This document shows positions 1-8,819 of a DNA stretch of 64,000 nt, piece after piece. Source of the DNA: Porphyromonas vaginalis (GTDB lineage: Bacteria; Bacteroidota; Bacteroidia; Bacteroidales; Porphyromonadaceae). A program made the translations under genes and the position numbers. The stretch covers positions 868,001-932,000 of the forward strand of contig NZ_CATQJU010000001.1 in NCBI RefSeq assembly GCF_958301595.1, in the 5' to 3' direction. The notes below the pieces were generated by a model. It was not told the DNA's origin. It saw only the letters and a program-made list of their open reading frames with translations, and did not search any database. Each line of letters starts with the position of its first letter. The first letter of the stretch is position 1.

Positions 1-186
1 CGTCTCGGCAGTCTCTTGGGGAGACTTGTGCGAAGCTTTGAGGTAGGGGAAGACGACGAGCGTCACATGCCCCTCAAACTCAGGGCGCGTGGCGGTCAGC
101 GTGATCTCATCAGCGGTCGTGTTGAGACCGTAAAGGGTATGTAGTGTCGAGGCGATTGCCTCGCTAAGCTGTCTGTAAAGGCTCAT
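1..186 (-). CDS. argS: Arginine-tRNA ligase, N-terminal fragment (runs off left edge)
   Basis: The first 62 codons of a minus-strand gene are visible, starting with ATG at 184-186; the rest lies outside the window. The peptide contains EFEGHVTLVVFPYL followed by SHKSPQETAE, which matches the N-terminal additional domain of Bacteroidetes ArgRS, the part that contacts the D-loop of tRNA-Arg. The catalytic domain cannot be seen. The gene starts 18 bp after the porin stop codon on the same strand, so read-through from the porin gene is possible. The call rests on recognising this short segment. Confidence 0.85.
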   Translation of the reverse strand, partial: MSLYRQLSEAIASTLHTLYGLNTTADEITLTATRPEFEGHVTLVVFPYLKASHKSPQETAET

Positions 187-204
187 AGTATATCGTATAA
201 GGTG

Positions 205-1278
205 TTAGAGTACTTTCATGCGCCAGGTGACCCCCACGTTGATCTGCGTGCGCTGATCATGCAGCACGGCCTGCGGGTTCGTGTTGGTGCCAAAGGCGTA
301 GTTAGCATGTGCATGCAGACGCACCTCGGGGATGGGTGAGTACTCGACACCGCCACCGAGACAAGCTATCTGCGTGCCATCGGTGACCCCGTAGTCTGCG
401 TGAAAGCCACTCGTATTCTGATCGTAGCTTCCCTTGAGGTAGAGCTTCGTCTGGTTCGTCGGGTGGAAAGCTAGCTGACCGTAGATAGAGTAGTCGGCAA
501 AGAGCTTCTTGCCATCCCCGTCTAGTGGCGCACGGTGCATCAAGTCTAGATCGATGAATGTGCGACGGGTCAGCTGAAATCGGTTGCCCAGCGAGACATA
601 GTTCATAAAGCGTCCAGGCGCATACTCCATAAAGTTGACACTCCACATCGGTACAAACCAGTCGTGGTGCGCCGTCCAGATGAGGTTGTAGGCATACATG
701 TCGGCTGGCTGTCCGCTCCTCGCCTCGTAGTCTTTGCGATAAGGACTCTGGATCACCTGCGCATGGAGGTTGTCCTGCCCATTGGGCAATGTGTAGCTCA
801 CGGTAGCGCCCCACTGATAGGCGGGCATGTGATAGCAAAACTCTCCCAGCTGGAAGACATCTATCGGTGCTGGCTCAAACTCCCACCCACCGACGAAGAC
901 GATCCACTTGCCGAGTTTGACACTGAGCTGCTCGATCGGGTTGTACTGTAGGTAGAGGAAGTCGATAGACTCGAAGAAGGTGCGGTCCAGATTGATCGAG
1001 CTAAGCCGCTGTCGGTAGAGGTAGCTAAACTTTGGCGAGAGCGTGCCACTGAGTATGACGTTGGCGATATTGCCCTTAAAGCCTGAACCCGCTTTGTCCG
1101 CTTGGCTGCCTAGATAAATGCGCTGATAGTCCCCGCGCGCCTCTAGCGAGAGCGATACCTTCTTGTCATGCGGTGCCTCTAGCTCAGCATCGGGTGTAGG
1201 CTCCTGCGCCATCAGCGAGCCGAGCGAGAGTGATAGTAGGAGTATGATAGCCGCAAGCGACTTCGTAAGAGGTGACAT
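205..1278 (-). CDS. Outer-membrane porin, phosphate-selective porin O/P-like
   Basis: A 357-residue protein with a clear signal peptide (hydrophobic residues 8-22, likely cut near LMA-Q). The rest alternates short amphipathic beta strands rich in Tyr and Trp with polar loops, as in the OprO/OprP-type porin family common in Bacteroidetes (inference from pattern; 'KLGKWIVFVGGWEFEPAPIDVF' lies in the characteristic middle of the family). It would form a beta-barrel in the outer membrane and pass small solutes, but the substrate cannot be predicted. It precedes argS by 18 bp and follows a separate YitT-family gene. No plug domain or TonB box is seen, so it is not a TonB-dependent receptor. Confidence 0.75.
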   Translation of the reverse strand: MSPLTKSLAAIILLLSLSLGSLMAQEPTPDAELEAPHDKKVSLSLEARGDYQRIYLGSQADKAGSGFKGNIANVILSGTLSPKFSYLYRQRLSSINLDRTFFESIDFLYLQYNPIEQLSVKLGKWIVFVGGWEFEPAPIDVFQLGEFCYHMPAYQWGATVSYTLPNGQDNLHAQVIQSPYRKDYEARSGQPADMYAYNLIWTAHHDWFVPMWSVNFMEYAPGRFMNYVSLGNRFQLTRRTFIDLDLMHRAPLDGDGKKLFADYSIYGQLAFHPTNQTKLYLKGSYDQNTSGFHADYGVTDGTQIACLGGGVEYSPIPEVRLHAHANYAFGTNTNPQAVLHDQRTQINVGVTWRMKVL

Positions 1279-1301
1279 AGTTCTAGCTGAATCGGTTAAT
1301 A

Positions 1302-2306
1302 CTAAAAGGTGCTCTCATCAGGCGTATCCGTCTCGACTGGAAGCTCCTCAAGCTGGCTCTTCTTACGCCATAGTCCGTACACCTCGCTGACTGGGTCTGA
1401 GGTGATAAAGGGATCCATACGCTCGGCACGCAGATGATCTAGTAGCTTGCCAAACTCATCTCTCGTCAAGATGCACTCCAGCTGCTTGTGCTCCTCGCCC
1501 GAGTAGCCACCCGTCACGGGGTGGATCGTCACGCCACGATTGAGCGTGTGGATCACATAGTCACGGATATGCTCCCAATCCTTGGAGATGACGTAAACAC
1601 GTGTCCGCGAGCTCATGCGGGTCATAAAGTAGTCGAGGATCAAGCCATTGAGCCAAGTACCCACCAGACCCATGATCACCAAGCCCGTAGGACTGGTCAG
1701 GAAGGCGGAGCAGCAGATCAGACCTCCAGCGATCGTTACCGACACACCTAGTGGCACATGGAGGAACTTATTGAAGATCTTGGCCAAGATATCTAGTCCT
1801 CCCGTAGAAGCGTTGATGCTAAAGAGGATCGCCTGCGCCGCACTCATCACCAAGATGAAGCAGACCAAGTCAAACCCTGGATTAGCCACCATCTGGCCAT
1901 GCACCTCCTGAGCAAACATCGACCCACTGACAGGATCGATCCACCCCATCAAGTCGACAAACGGCCCTAAGATCAGTGCCGTGTAGCAAGTCTTAGCACC
2001 AAACTCGTTGCCGATCAGGATGAAGGAGAGCAGTAGCAAGATCGCATTGATGAGAAACATATAGGACCCCAGCGACATCACTGGTAGCAGTCGCTCCAGT
2101 ACGATGCCTAGTCCCGTCACCGAGCCGACGATCAGACCACTAGGTGCGAGGAAGTAGTGTACCGCCATGGCACCGATAAACATGGCAACGGTCATCAAGA
2201 CCAGTTCGTACCAAAACTTACGACTAGTGAGTAGGTCAGCGGCCTGAGCAGGCAGAGCTGCTAGGCGGGCACGAAGTTCATCCTTCCTGGGGAGCTTGTA
2301 TTTCAT
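1302..2306 (-). CDS. YitT family membrane protein (DUF161 plus C-terminal DUF2179)
   Basis: 334 residues. After a short cytoplasmic N-terminus there are about five or six membrane segments between residues 30 and 215, including a glycine-rich 'GLIVGSVTGLGIVLERL' stretch and 'NASTGGLDILAKI', both typical of the YitT_membrane (DUF161) family. Residues about 230-310 form the soluble DUF2179 domain (VTGGYSGEEHKQLECILTR). The family is widespread, but its transported substrate is not established. A TAnnTTTG box upstream at 2387-2394 suggests its own promoter. The gene stands alone between the porin and the EEP gene. Confidence 0.85.
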   Translation of the reverse strand: MKYKLPRKDELRARLAALPAQAADLLTSRKFWYELVLMTVAMFIGAMAVHYFLAPSGLIVGSVTGLGIVLERLLPVMSLGSYMFLINAILLLLSFILIGNEFGAKTCYTALILGPFVDLMGWIDPVSGSMFAQEVHGQMVANPGFDLVCFILVMSAAQAILFSINASTGGLDILAKIFNKFLHVPLGVSVTIAGGLICCSAFLTSPTGLVIMGLVGTWLNGLILDYFMTRMSSRTRVYVISKDWEHIRDYVIHTLNRGVTIHPVTGGYSGEEHKQLECILTRDEFGKLLDHLRAERMDPFITSDPVSEVYGLWRKKSQLEELPVETDTPDESTF

Positions 2307-2386
2307 TAGAAGCGTATTACTGTAGTGAGAGGTCCATCGCGAGGCTACTACGCTCTAGGCGACGCTCTCCGATAGGTATCTGAGTG

Positions 2387-2394
2387 CAAAGATA
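2387..2394 (-). promoter_or_regulatory. Putative -7 box of the YitT gene
   Basis: Minus strand reads TATCTTTG, matching the Bacteroidetes TAnnTTTG element, about 80 bp upstream of the YitT start. No TTG is found at the expected -33 position, so this is a half-match only. Confidence 0.4.
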
Positions 2395-2545
2395 CAAAAT
2401 AGCACATACCCACCAGCTAAATCGGACTTCTTCAGAGCTGATAGAGGGTGCTAGCTAGGCTAATGATTGATCTTCGCGTGGATGTCGACCTAGGTGCCGC
2501 AAACCGTTACTCGTCTCCTCGGGGGCGAGTTGCGACATGGACGGA

Positions 2546-3739
2546 CTACTTGAGCTTGAAGTAGCAGATGATCGGCTTGTGGTCGGAGATCTCTGCCGTG
2601 CGGTCTACGTAAGCGGCTCGTGCCTCGATCTGGTCGCTGTAGAGCATGTGATCGATCCGTACGCCGATGAGCGACTTAAAGTAGTAGCTGTAGTTGGTCC
2701 CTCGCCCTGTCGTGGCGATCGCATCGTGCAGTCCCGTCGAGAGGCGATGATGCGTGTAGGAGATCGGCGTGTCGTTAAAGTCGCCACAGATCAGCACGTA
2801 GGGTGACTCCTGATAGTTGACATCCTGATAGATCTGCTCGACCTGCTTAGCACGACGCTTGAAGGCTGGTGAGAAGCGTACGCCGAGGGCTTGGGTGAAG
2901 CCTTTGGGGTTGACTTCCTGCGCTAGCTGGAAGTAGTGTGCCTGCTCTTCTTTTGTAAAGCCAAAGGACTCTAGGTGTAGGTTGTACAGTACGAGCTTTT
3001 TCTCCCCAACAAGGATCGTGAAAACGGCCCCCCCGTTGAAGTCGGAGTGCAGATCTATGGGGCGTGTCGATAGGATGGGATACTTGGAGAGTACGATGAG
3101 GCGGCTGCCGTGATCCTTGACCGCATAGGCTGAGCTGTAGTAGGGGTACGCCTTGAGGATGCGCTGCAATCTCCGCTCAGACATGTACTTCGACTTGTTT
3201 GAGCTGAGCCATGCCTCTTGCAGGCAGATGATGTCGGCATCGCTCTCGGCGAGATACTCCGTGGTGGGGTGGTAGTCGTGTGGGCCTAGCTTGGCAAACT
3301 GGAAGGCGTTGGCGTTGAGACTCACCACTTTGATCCAGTTCTCCCGATCGATCGGAGGCGTCTGGCGTAGTCGTAGAGGGGCGTACAGCAGGAGCGTGGG
3401 GAGGGAGATGAGGAGCATCACCGTATTGATCGCGGCGCGACTCCAAGCGCGGATGATAAACCAATAGATCGCCTGCAGTACGACCAGCGCAAAGAGCAGA
3501 GGAAAAAGCAATCCCAGATAAGCCGAGAGGATAATGGTCGTCGGCGAAATGTAGCGACTCAGCAAGGCGCCCGCGAAGAGCAGCAAGAGGAGCAAATTAC
3601 CAAAGGAGACGAAGGTGTGCCAGAAGCCACGGATCATACCCCAGAGGGTACGTCTCTTGGCGGGCTGCTGGCTCTCCTGGCTCTTTGGGCTAGGAGCTAC
3701 TGGAGGTTTCGTGGTGCTATCCATAGGTTGAGATTGCAT
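2546..3739 (-). CDS. Membrane-anchored endonuclease/exonuclease/phosphatase (EEP) family protein
   Basis: 397 residues. Three hydrophobic segments (about 40-60, 70-105, 112-130) anchor the N-terminus in the membrane. The C-terminal 260 residues carry the EEP metal-hydrolase motifs: a VVSLNANAF strand, the metal-binding Glu in LQEAW, NLHLESF, GDFNDTP and the terminal SDHKPI. EEP enzymes of this architecture cleave phosphodiesters; the substrate (nucleic acid, lipid or other) cannot be told from sequence. The start is 3 bp after the stop of the upstream rhomboid gene, so it belongs to the LptD-rhomboid operon and probably acts at the cell envelope. Confidence 0.85.
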   Translation of the reverse strand: MQSQPMDSTTKPPVAPSPKSQESQQPAKRRTLWGMIRGFWHTFVSFGNLLLLLLFAGALLSRYISPTTIILSAYLGLLFPLLFALVVLQAIYWFIIRAWSRAAINTVMLLISLPTLLLYAPLRLRQTPPIDRENWIKVVSLNANAFQFAKLGPHDYHPTTEYLAESDADIICLQEAWLSSNKSKYMSERRLQRILKAYPYYSSAYAVKDHGSRLIVLSKYPILSTRPIDLHSDFNGGAVFTILVGEKKLVLYNLHLESFGFTKEEQAHYFQLAQEVNPKGFTQALGVRFSPAFKRRAKQVEQIYQDVNYQESPYVLICGDFNDTPISYTHHRLSTGLHDAIATTGRGTNYSYYFKSLIGVRIDHMLYSDQIEARAAYVDRTAEISDHKPIICYFKLK

Positions 3740-3741
3740 GA

Positions 3742-4545
3742 TTAGTTCTGGTCTGACTGGTCAAGCCACTGATTGTTGTGCTCGATGAGCTGCTCACGCT
3801 CTTCGTCAGATAGGCTCTGGTAGCCAGACTGCTGCACCTTGTCTAGAAGCTGGCGGTAACGAGCTGCCTGAGCATCTTGTAGGGTCTCTTGCTGCCGTGC
3901 AGTGCGCTGTCGCCGACGCTGGTATAGCCCTAAGCCACAGCCCCACAGGATGCCAGCGAGGTGAGCGATCAGCCCGCCTACGTTGTACCCGCCATAGGCG
4001 AGGAGTAGGAGGAGGAAGACGAAGAGCCCTACTTGCCACACACGGAGCGATCCGATCAAGGGTAAGGGCATCTCTTCGCGAGGAGCTGAGCCGATCATAT
4101 AGCCTACGAGTGCTATGACCGATGCGGAGGCACCCACGAGCGGTAGCCCCAGTAGGAGCACCCCACTGCTACGTAGCAATGTGGTGAAAAGCACGAAGGC
4201 GCCTCCACCTACGATAGCTCCCCCGAGATAGCTCCAGACGAACTGCCGCCATCCGCTGAGGCGCAGCAGCATCTCGCCAAAGAGCCACAGCAAGAGCAGA
4301 TTGAGCAGGAGGTGCAGACCACTATTGTGCAGGAGCGTGTAGGTGACGATCGTCCAGGGGCGACGCCACAGAGCATCAGGCGAGCAGGAGAGGTAGAGCT
4401 GATCCACGACACTGCGCGTCCACTGCGTGGGTAGCGGTGCAGGTAGCTGACGAACGATAAAGTCCGCCAGCCAGAAGGCTACCAGCAGGAGCGTGATGCC
4501 CCACAGAACTTGCCGATTAGGATCTATACGACTCGCCAAACGCAT
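3742..4545 (-). CDS. Rhomboid family intramembrane serine protease (second of two)
   Basis: Start chosen at the ATG at 4543-4545 (MRLASRIDPN); a longer frame exists but its N-terminus is an out-of-frame reading of the preceding gene. About 267 residues with six or so membrane segments, a GASAS motif holding the nucleophilic Ser, and an IAHLAG motif holding the catalytic His in the last helix. The C-terminal 55 residues are charged and cytoplasmic, with a DUF6576-like 'LLDKVQQSGYQSLSDEEREQL' tail that is seen on many Bacteroidetes rhomboids. It would cleave transmembrane proteins within the inner membrane. It overlaps the first rhomboid gene by 29 bp, indicating translational coupling. Confidence 0.88.
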   Translation of the reverse strand: MRLASRIDPNRQVLWGITLLLVAFWLADFIVRQLPAPLPTQWTRSVVDQLYLSCSPDALWRRPWTIVTYTLLHNSGLHLLLNLLLLWLFGEMLLRLSGWRQFVWSYLGGAIVGGGAFVLFTTLLRSSGVLLLGLPLVGASASVIALVGYMIGSAPREEMPLPLIGSLRVWQVGLFVFLLLLLAYGGYNVGGLIAHLAGILWGCGLGLYQRRRQRTARQQETLQDAQAARYRQLLDKVQQSGYQSLSDEEREQLIEHNNQWLDQSDQN

Positions 4546-5236
4546 TGTACAGCTTGCCTTGCTTGCGCCACAACAGTATGAGTAGCAGACCACCTAGCAT
4601 GCCCCCCAGATGGGCAAAGTGTGCCACGTCGCTCTGTAGATTTGCCACGCCGAGAAGGAGCTCGATCACTCCGTAGCCGATGACAAAGTACTTAGCTCTG
4701 ATTGGTATGGGGATGAAGAAGAGATAGATCGCTGCATTGGGGTAGAGCCAGCCGAAGGCGAGGAGGAGCCCAAAGACAGCTCCCGAAGCACCTATCGTCA
4801 GGAGCTGATTGATAAAGAACCTCGTAGCCATGCGGGTGCCATCGGGGAAGGCGATCACCTCATAGCCCGCCACCTCTCGAACGGTCGTCAAGCCCCAGAC
4901 GAGCTCCTGCGAGAGCGCTGCGGTCAGTCCGCAGACCAGGTAGAAGAGCAGGTACCGCTTAGCACCCCAAGTGCGCTCGATGGTCGTGCCAAACATAAAG
5001 AGCGCAAACATATTGAAGAAGAGGTGCGTGAAGCTCCCGTGAAGGAACATATAGGTCAGTGGCTGCCAGATGTGAAAGTCCTGAGCCGTCACATAGTGCA
5101 GCCCGAGGAGTCCCGTCAGATCAATGCCCACTCGGGGCAGTACTTGCTGAGCAATGTAGCAGATTGTGTTGATGATGAGTAGGTTGAGTGTCACGGGCGG
5201 AATCTGTATCCGAGGTGATGTATCGAATGAGTGCAT
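4517..5236 (-). CDS. Rhomboid family intramembrane serine protease (first of two)
   Basis: Start placed at the ATG at 5234-5236 (MHSFDTSPRI), which follows the LptD stop by about 30 bp; the longer frame runs back into the LptD gene. About 239 residues, membrane segments throughout, with the nucleophile in GASGAVFG and the catalytic His in 'DVAHFAHLGGMLGG'. The N-terminal loop contains 'HGSFTHLFFNMFALFMFG', the classic rhomboid L1/TM2 region with His and Asn. Substrates are unknown. It is followed immediately by a second, divergent rhomboid. Confidence 0.92.
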   Translation of the reverse strand: MHSFDTSPRIQIPPVTLNLLIINTICYIAQQVLPRVGIDLTGLLGLHYVTAQDFHIWQPLTYMFLHGSFTHLFFNMFALFMFGTTIERTWGAKRYLLFYLVCGLTAALSQELVWGLTTVREVAGYEVIAFPDGTRMATRFFINQLLTIGASGAVFGLLLAFGWLYPNAAIYLFFIPIPIRAKYFVIGYGVIELLLGVANLQSDVAHFAHLGGMLGGLLLILLWRKQGKLYNAFGESYRS

Positions 5237-5267
5237 AGGCGTTGTGTTCTGATCGTTGTGTAGGGAG

Positions 5268-8237
5268 TTAGTACCAGCTACTGCCACCATAGGTAGGCAG
5301 GCTGTGCTGCTCCCACTTGAGGTCACGGAGTAGAGAGGCATTGACACCGATCACGACGTTGTACGACTTGTAGGCACCGAGCGGGATGACACTCGCCGTC
5401 AGAGACCAGCAGTGCAGGTCTCGCGTGATATTGATGGTCATACCAGTCAGCTTCTTCAGGTCGAAGTTGTAGTTGGCGTCAAAGGAGAAGTTCCAGTTTG
5501 GCGTAGGCTGTAGCTGTCCGCGGAAGGAGAGGTTTTGCGTAAACTTGTAGTCAAACTCCCGGCGGTGTGTATTGAACTTCTCTCTGTCTTGTACCACATT
5601 GACACTATAGTTGAAAGAGAAGCTCCACGGCACGTCAAACTTCAAGTAGCCGTCATCGTCCCAATTGTCCGTTTGGCCGTAACTACTGCGCGGTCCACCA
5701 CCTGGAGACCCGTCGAGACCCATCCCGTCGGCGCCTGGTCTACCGCCCATTGCCGTCGGGTCATCCGCAGGCGACTTAGCAGTCTCATCGTCAGTGGCAG
5801 CCGATTTCTTTTTCTTATTAAAGAGTCCATCGATCCAGTTGCCGATCTTCTTGAAGGTCTGCGGTGTAAAGGTGTAGTTGAAGCTCGTACCCGTGCCTAG
5901 GAAAGCGCCGATACCGTGTCCATTGAGCAGGCGCAACTTGTCCACACGATAGGGTCTCACATTGCCCTGTGGGTCGGTGTAGTAGTCCCATTCGTAAGGA
6001 TCAAAAGAGGCGGAGAGACGCAGCACGAAAGTCTTCGTAAGCCTTATCGCAATGTTGGTGCTGAGGTTGCTCCAGCGGAAGGAGTCCGCAGCCATATTAT
6101 AGGAGAAGCGGAGACCAAACTGATCGATGAGCGAGATCTTCTTAAACTGCTCCTCGACGGCTGTCGAGTCACTCGGCAAGCGCCACTTCATCTCCACGTT
6201 GTTGTCAAAGGAGAAGTTGATCGCCCCCATCTTGCCTCGCCCTGGGTAGCCGAAGATGCCTCGCTCGTAAGGCGTATAGATGAAGTTGTGTGCCTGCCCC
6301 AGCGTATCGACATAGTCTATCTCACGATAGTAGCCCCAGAAAGGATCGCCAAAGTCCGGAGCATACGATAGTGATATAGAGGGCGTCAGACGATGCCGGA
6401 TCATCTGCACACGATCGCCAAAGAGCTTCTGCCACGGCTTGTAAAAGCCGTAGAGCGTCGTACTCATCGAGAGCGACGCACTGAAGTTGTTCAAGTGATA
6501 GAAGCCGTAAGTAGTGTCTGCATCGACGATGCGCTGCTGCGCCTCGTCCCACTGCTTCTCCACGCGCGAGGTGTACCAGTAGGCCGTATAGCTGATCGAA
6601 GGAGAGATCTTGATATAGTTAAAGAGGTCGAAGGAGGCGGAGATAGGTATCGAGTGCTGCATACCATTGCGCCAGTCCTTGACCAGATTGCTCTTGAGGA
6701 TCAGATTCTCCTTGGTAGTGATGCTGTTACGTAGCGAGCCGTTGTAGCTGAGGGAGATCTTCTCGTACCAACGCTCCTTGCCGACGCGGTTCTTTCGCTT
6801 GAAGGGGTAGATCGTCGAGAGCGAGAGCGAGAGGTTCGGCAGGGTCACACTGATGGTCGAGTCGCGCGAGCGCTGATCAATGTTGAAGGCACCCGTCAGC
6901 GAGAGCGGTATGCTCGCAAAGCTCCGGCGGTAGCTAATGCTAGAGCCCTTAGTATTCTCAGCGCGTCGCTGATGGTTGTAGACCGCTTGGGTAGCGTTGT
7001 GGTTGTAGCTACTGGTCGAGAAGTTGACCGACGCTGAGAAATTGCGTAGCGGATCCGCTTTGGGGTCTTGCGAGTGAGTCCATCTGAGCGATATATCCTG
7101 TGAGCGGCTGTAGGTCGAGGGGATGTCTTTGTCTCCCTGCACCGTCGATATGTATCCCGCCTGCACGCTACCATTGTATTTATAGCGCTTGCGATAGTTT
7201 GACGACGCATTGACAGCCCAGGAGCCGTTGGTGTAGACATCGCCCGTGAGCGTCAGGTCCCAGTAGTCGTTCAGATTGAGATAAAGGCCACCATGCGTCA
7301 GATACAGCCCTCGTGACTGGTCGATACCGTAGCTCGGCATGATGATACCAGAGGTCTGCTTCTCATTGAAGGGGAAGAAGGCAAACGGCAACCCGATGAA
7401 GTAGAGCGGCACGTCCGCCATAACCAGGTAGACAGGCCCCGTGACAATCTTGTCCTCAGGCTTAGCCTTGGCACGAGTCAGGTTGATGTAAAAGTGCGGA
7501 TGATCGTGCTGGTCGCAAGTGGTGTAGCGACCATCCTTGAGGTACATCGTATTGTCCTTGAGTCGCTTCGTCTGCGTAGCCGTCAGATAGCCCTCGCCCT
7601 GCTGGGTTGTCACGTCTGTGATGAAGCCTTGACCTGTCTTGAAGTTGTACTTCATTGTCGTACTCTCAAACTTCTGATCCCCATCGGCAAACTTTGGCTT
7701 AGCGGTCGGCTGGCCTAGACTATCCAGGACATACTGCGCATAGACCTCAGAGCTATCGGCGACGATCTTGAGGTAGTTTGCCTCGATGCTCATCGTCTGA
7801 TACTTGACCTCGCTCGGACCGAAGAAGTACATCATATTATCGCCCGTCATGACGAGCGAATCCTCTGCAGAGAAGGTCACAGGCGCCTCTAGCTTAAAGA
7901 GCTCGACCGAGTCGCTCTCTGCGACAGGCGTCTCAGCGTTACTAGCTAACGTATCTGCAGCCGTGGGCATCAGCGTCGTATCCGCCTTGATGGCGAGGCT
8001 GTCGACGGTCGTTGCTACGGAGTCTATCGCAGGGGAAGTGGGTAGTGTGTCCAGCAAGCGGGTTGTATCTGCCGATAGATCTGCCACGACCGTGTCTAGC
8101 TGCTCCGTCGGTGATGGTGTAGCTACGGGCGACTCAGTACGTCGCACCTGCGTCGCACACGACACGACCGCCACGCCTACGCAGAGCAGGAGGAGCAGTC
8201 GCAAGAGCGAGCGAGGGACTATGACAGAGCTAGACAT
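5268..8237 (-). CDS. lptD: LPS-assembly protein LptD homologue (Bacteroidetes type)
   Basis: 989 residues. The N-terminus is hydrophobic and ends in VVSC, resembling a lipoprotein signal. A low-complexity Ser/Thr/Ala stretch (about 30-110) is followed by an OstA/LptA-like beta-jellyroll (about 125-260; 'GYLTATQTKRLKDNTMYLKDG', 'TTCDQHDHPHFY'). The motif VPLYFIGLPFAFFPF then leads into a long 26-strand-type beta-barrel rich in Tyr and Trp. LptD with LptE inserts lipopolysaccharide into the outer leaflet of the outer membrane. A Gly/Asp-rich insertion near residues 815-850 lies in a barrel loop. It is first in the operon with two rhomboids and the EEP protein. Confidence 0.85.
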   Translation of the reverse strand: MSSSVIVPRSLLRLLLLLCVGVAVVSCATQVRRTESPVATPSPTEQLDTVVADLSADTTRLLDTLPTSPAIDSVATTVDSLAIKADTTLMPTAADTLASNAETPVAESDSVELFKLEAPVTFSAEDSLVMTGDNMMYFFGPSEVKYQTMSIEANYLKIVADSSEVYAQYVLDSLGQPTAKPKFADGDQKFESTTMKYNFKTGQGFITDVTTQQGEGYLTATQTKRLKDNTMYLKDGRYTTCDQHDHPHFYINLTRAKAKPEDKIVTGPVYLVMADVPLYFIGLPFAFFPFNEKQTSGIIMPSYGIDQSRGLYLTHGGLYLNLNDYWDLTLTGDVYTNGSWAVNASSNYRKRYKYNGSVQAGYISTVQGDKDIPSTYSRSQDISLRWTHSQDPKADPLRNFSASVNFSTSSYNHNATQAVYNHQRRAENTKGSSISYRRSFASIPLSLTGAFNIDQRSRDSTISVTLPNLSLSLSTIYPFKRKNRVGKERWYEKISLSYNGSLRNSITTKENLILKSNLVKDWRNGMQHSIPISASFDLFNYIKISPSISYTAYWYTSRVEKQWDEAQQRIVDADTTYGFYHLNNFSASLSMSTTLYGFYKPWQKLFGDRVQMIRHRLTPSISLSYAPDFGDPFWGYYREIDYVDTLGQAHNFIYTPYERGIFGYPGRGKMGAINFSFDNNVEMKWRLPSDSTAVEEQFKKISLIDQFGLRFSYNMAADSFRWSNLSTNIAIRLTKTFVLRLSASFDPYEWDYYTDPQGNVRPYRVDKLRLLNGHGIGAFLGTGTSFNYTFTPQTFKKIGNWIDGLFNKKKKSAATDDETAKSPADDPTAMGGRPGADGMGLDGSPGGGPRSSYGQTDNWDDDGYLKFDVPWSFSFNYSVNVVQDREKFNTHRREFDYKFTQNLSFRGQLQPTPNWNFSFDANYNFDLKKLTGMTINITRDLHCWSLTASVIPLGAYKSYNVVIGVNASLLRDLKWEQHSLPTYGGSSWY

Positions 8238-8284
8238 GTGCTATAATAACGCGAGCTGGCTTGTGATGATACATCAACCGCTGG

Positions 8285-8292
8285 CAAAGGTA
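8285..8292 (-). promoter_or_regulatory. Putative -7 box of the lptD operon
   Basis: Minus strand TACCTTTG, a perfect TAnnTTTG, lies 48 bp upstream of the lptD ATG. A TTGC occurs about 15 bp further upstream, shorter than the usual 19, so the match is incomplete. Confidence 0.4.
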
Positions 8293-8340
8293 CTAAATAG
8301 TGACGTGCAACGGCATACCGCTCACCGCCTACCACACGTC

Positions 8341-8423
8341 TGACGCATTATAACCGCCTTTTCAGGAGCAACACATGAGCGACAAGCGAGGCTTGGATGA
8401 GTTCACTATATAATGTGTCACCC
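8341..8423 (+). repeat. MITE copy M1 (ISAs1-type ends)
   Basis: Starts TGACGCATTATAA and ends TATAATGTGTCACCC, with an interior reading CAGGAGCAACACATGAGCGA then GGCTTGGATGAG. The same unit recurs at 8820, 18942, 40673 and 57199. Its ends match the terminal inverted repeat of the ISAs1 element at 39326-40644. It encodes no protein. The outermost bases of the left end have diverged. Confidence 0.75.
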
Positions 8424-8429
8424 ATGGAT

Positions 8430-8819
8430 TGGCTGTTAGCTATTGGCTGTTAGCTATCGGAACCATCGGAGCTATCAGAGTGATCGGATCTCTAATCTCT
8501 AACTTCTAACCTCTAATCTCTAATAACATATCTTTACAGGGAAATTCGTCCGATTCCCTCCTTTCTCGAATATCCACGTGGAAAATCTCAAATCTCCACG
8601 TGGATATTTTTTCTTCCCCACGTGGGGGCGAATCATTTCTTCCGAAGTTTCATTTGATTCTTCCGAAGTTTCATTTCATTCCTCCGAAGAATTTTTTATT
8701 CTCCACGTGGAGATTTCGAAATATCCACGTGGAAATCAGTTTTCCTCGACACAGCCCCGTATCGATATGTAACCTGTTCTAAATAATCGTAGCGAGTCGG
8801 CGCCGATTTTTCCCAGCTA
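8430..8819 (+). repeat. Composite CCACGTGG repeat, copy A
   Basis: Modules in order: short TTGGCTGTTAGCTA repeats (8430-8460), ATCGGAA-type octamers, five heptamers of the TCTCTAA type (8489-8523), a conserved 45-bp stretch, then CCACGTGG palindromes at 8574, 8596 and 8618 (exact 22-bp steps). A 77-bp spacer follows with three 21-bp CTTCCGAAG repeats (8639-8689), then CCACGTGG at 8703 and 8725, and a conserved tail ending in TTTTTCCCAGCTAGGG. The block is flanked by MITEs in opposite orientation. No protein is encoded. Confidence 0.85.

Noticed and set aside
302-838. Long frames antisense to real genes (for example within the porin, ispE, recQ and msbA-like genes)
   Set aside because: These are shadows caused by codon bias of the minus-strand genes; they have no homology or start context.
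8574-8732. CRISPR array
   Set aside because: The spacing is 14 nt and the repeated unit is an 8-bp palindrome with similar spacers in every copy; no cas genes are near.
8600-8782. Short frames inside the CCACGTGG repeats (also 19200-19437 and 40793-41007)
   Set aside because: Several frames are open at once, they consist of repeat sequence, and they are not conserved as one frame between copies.
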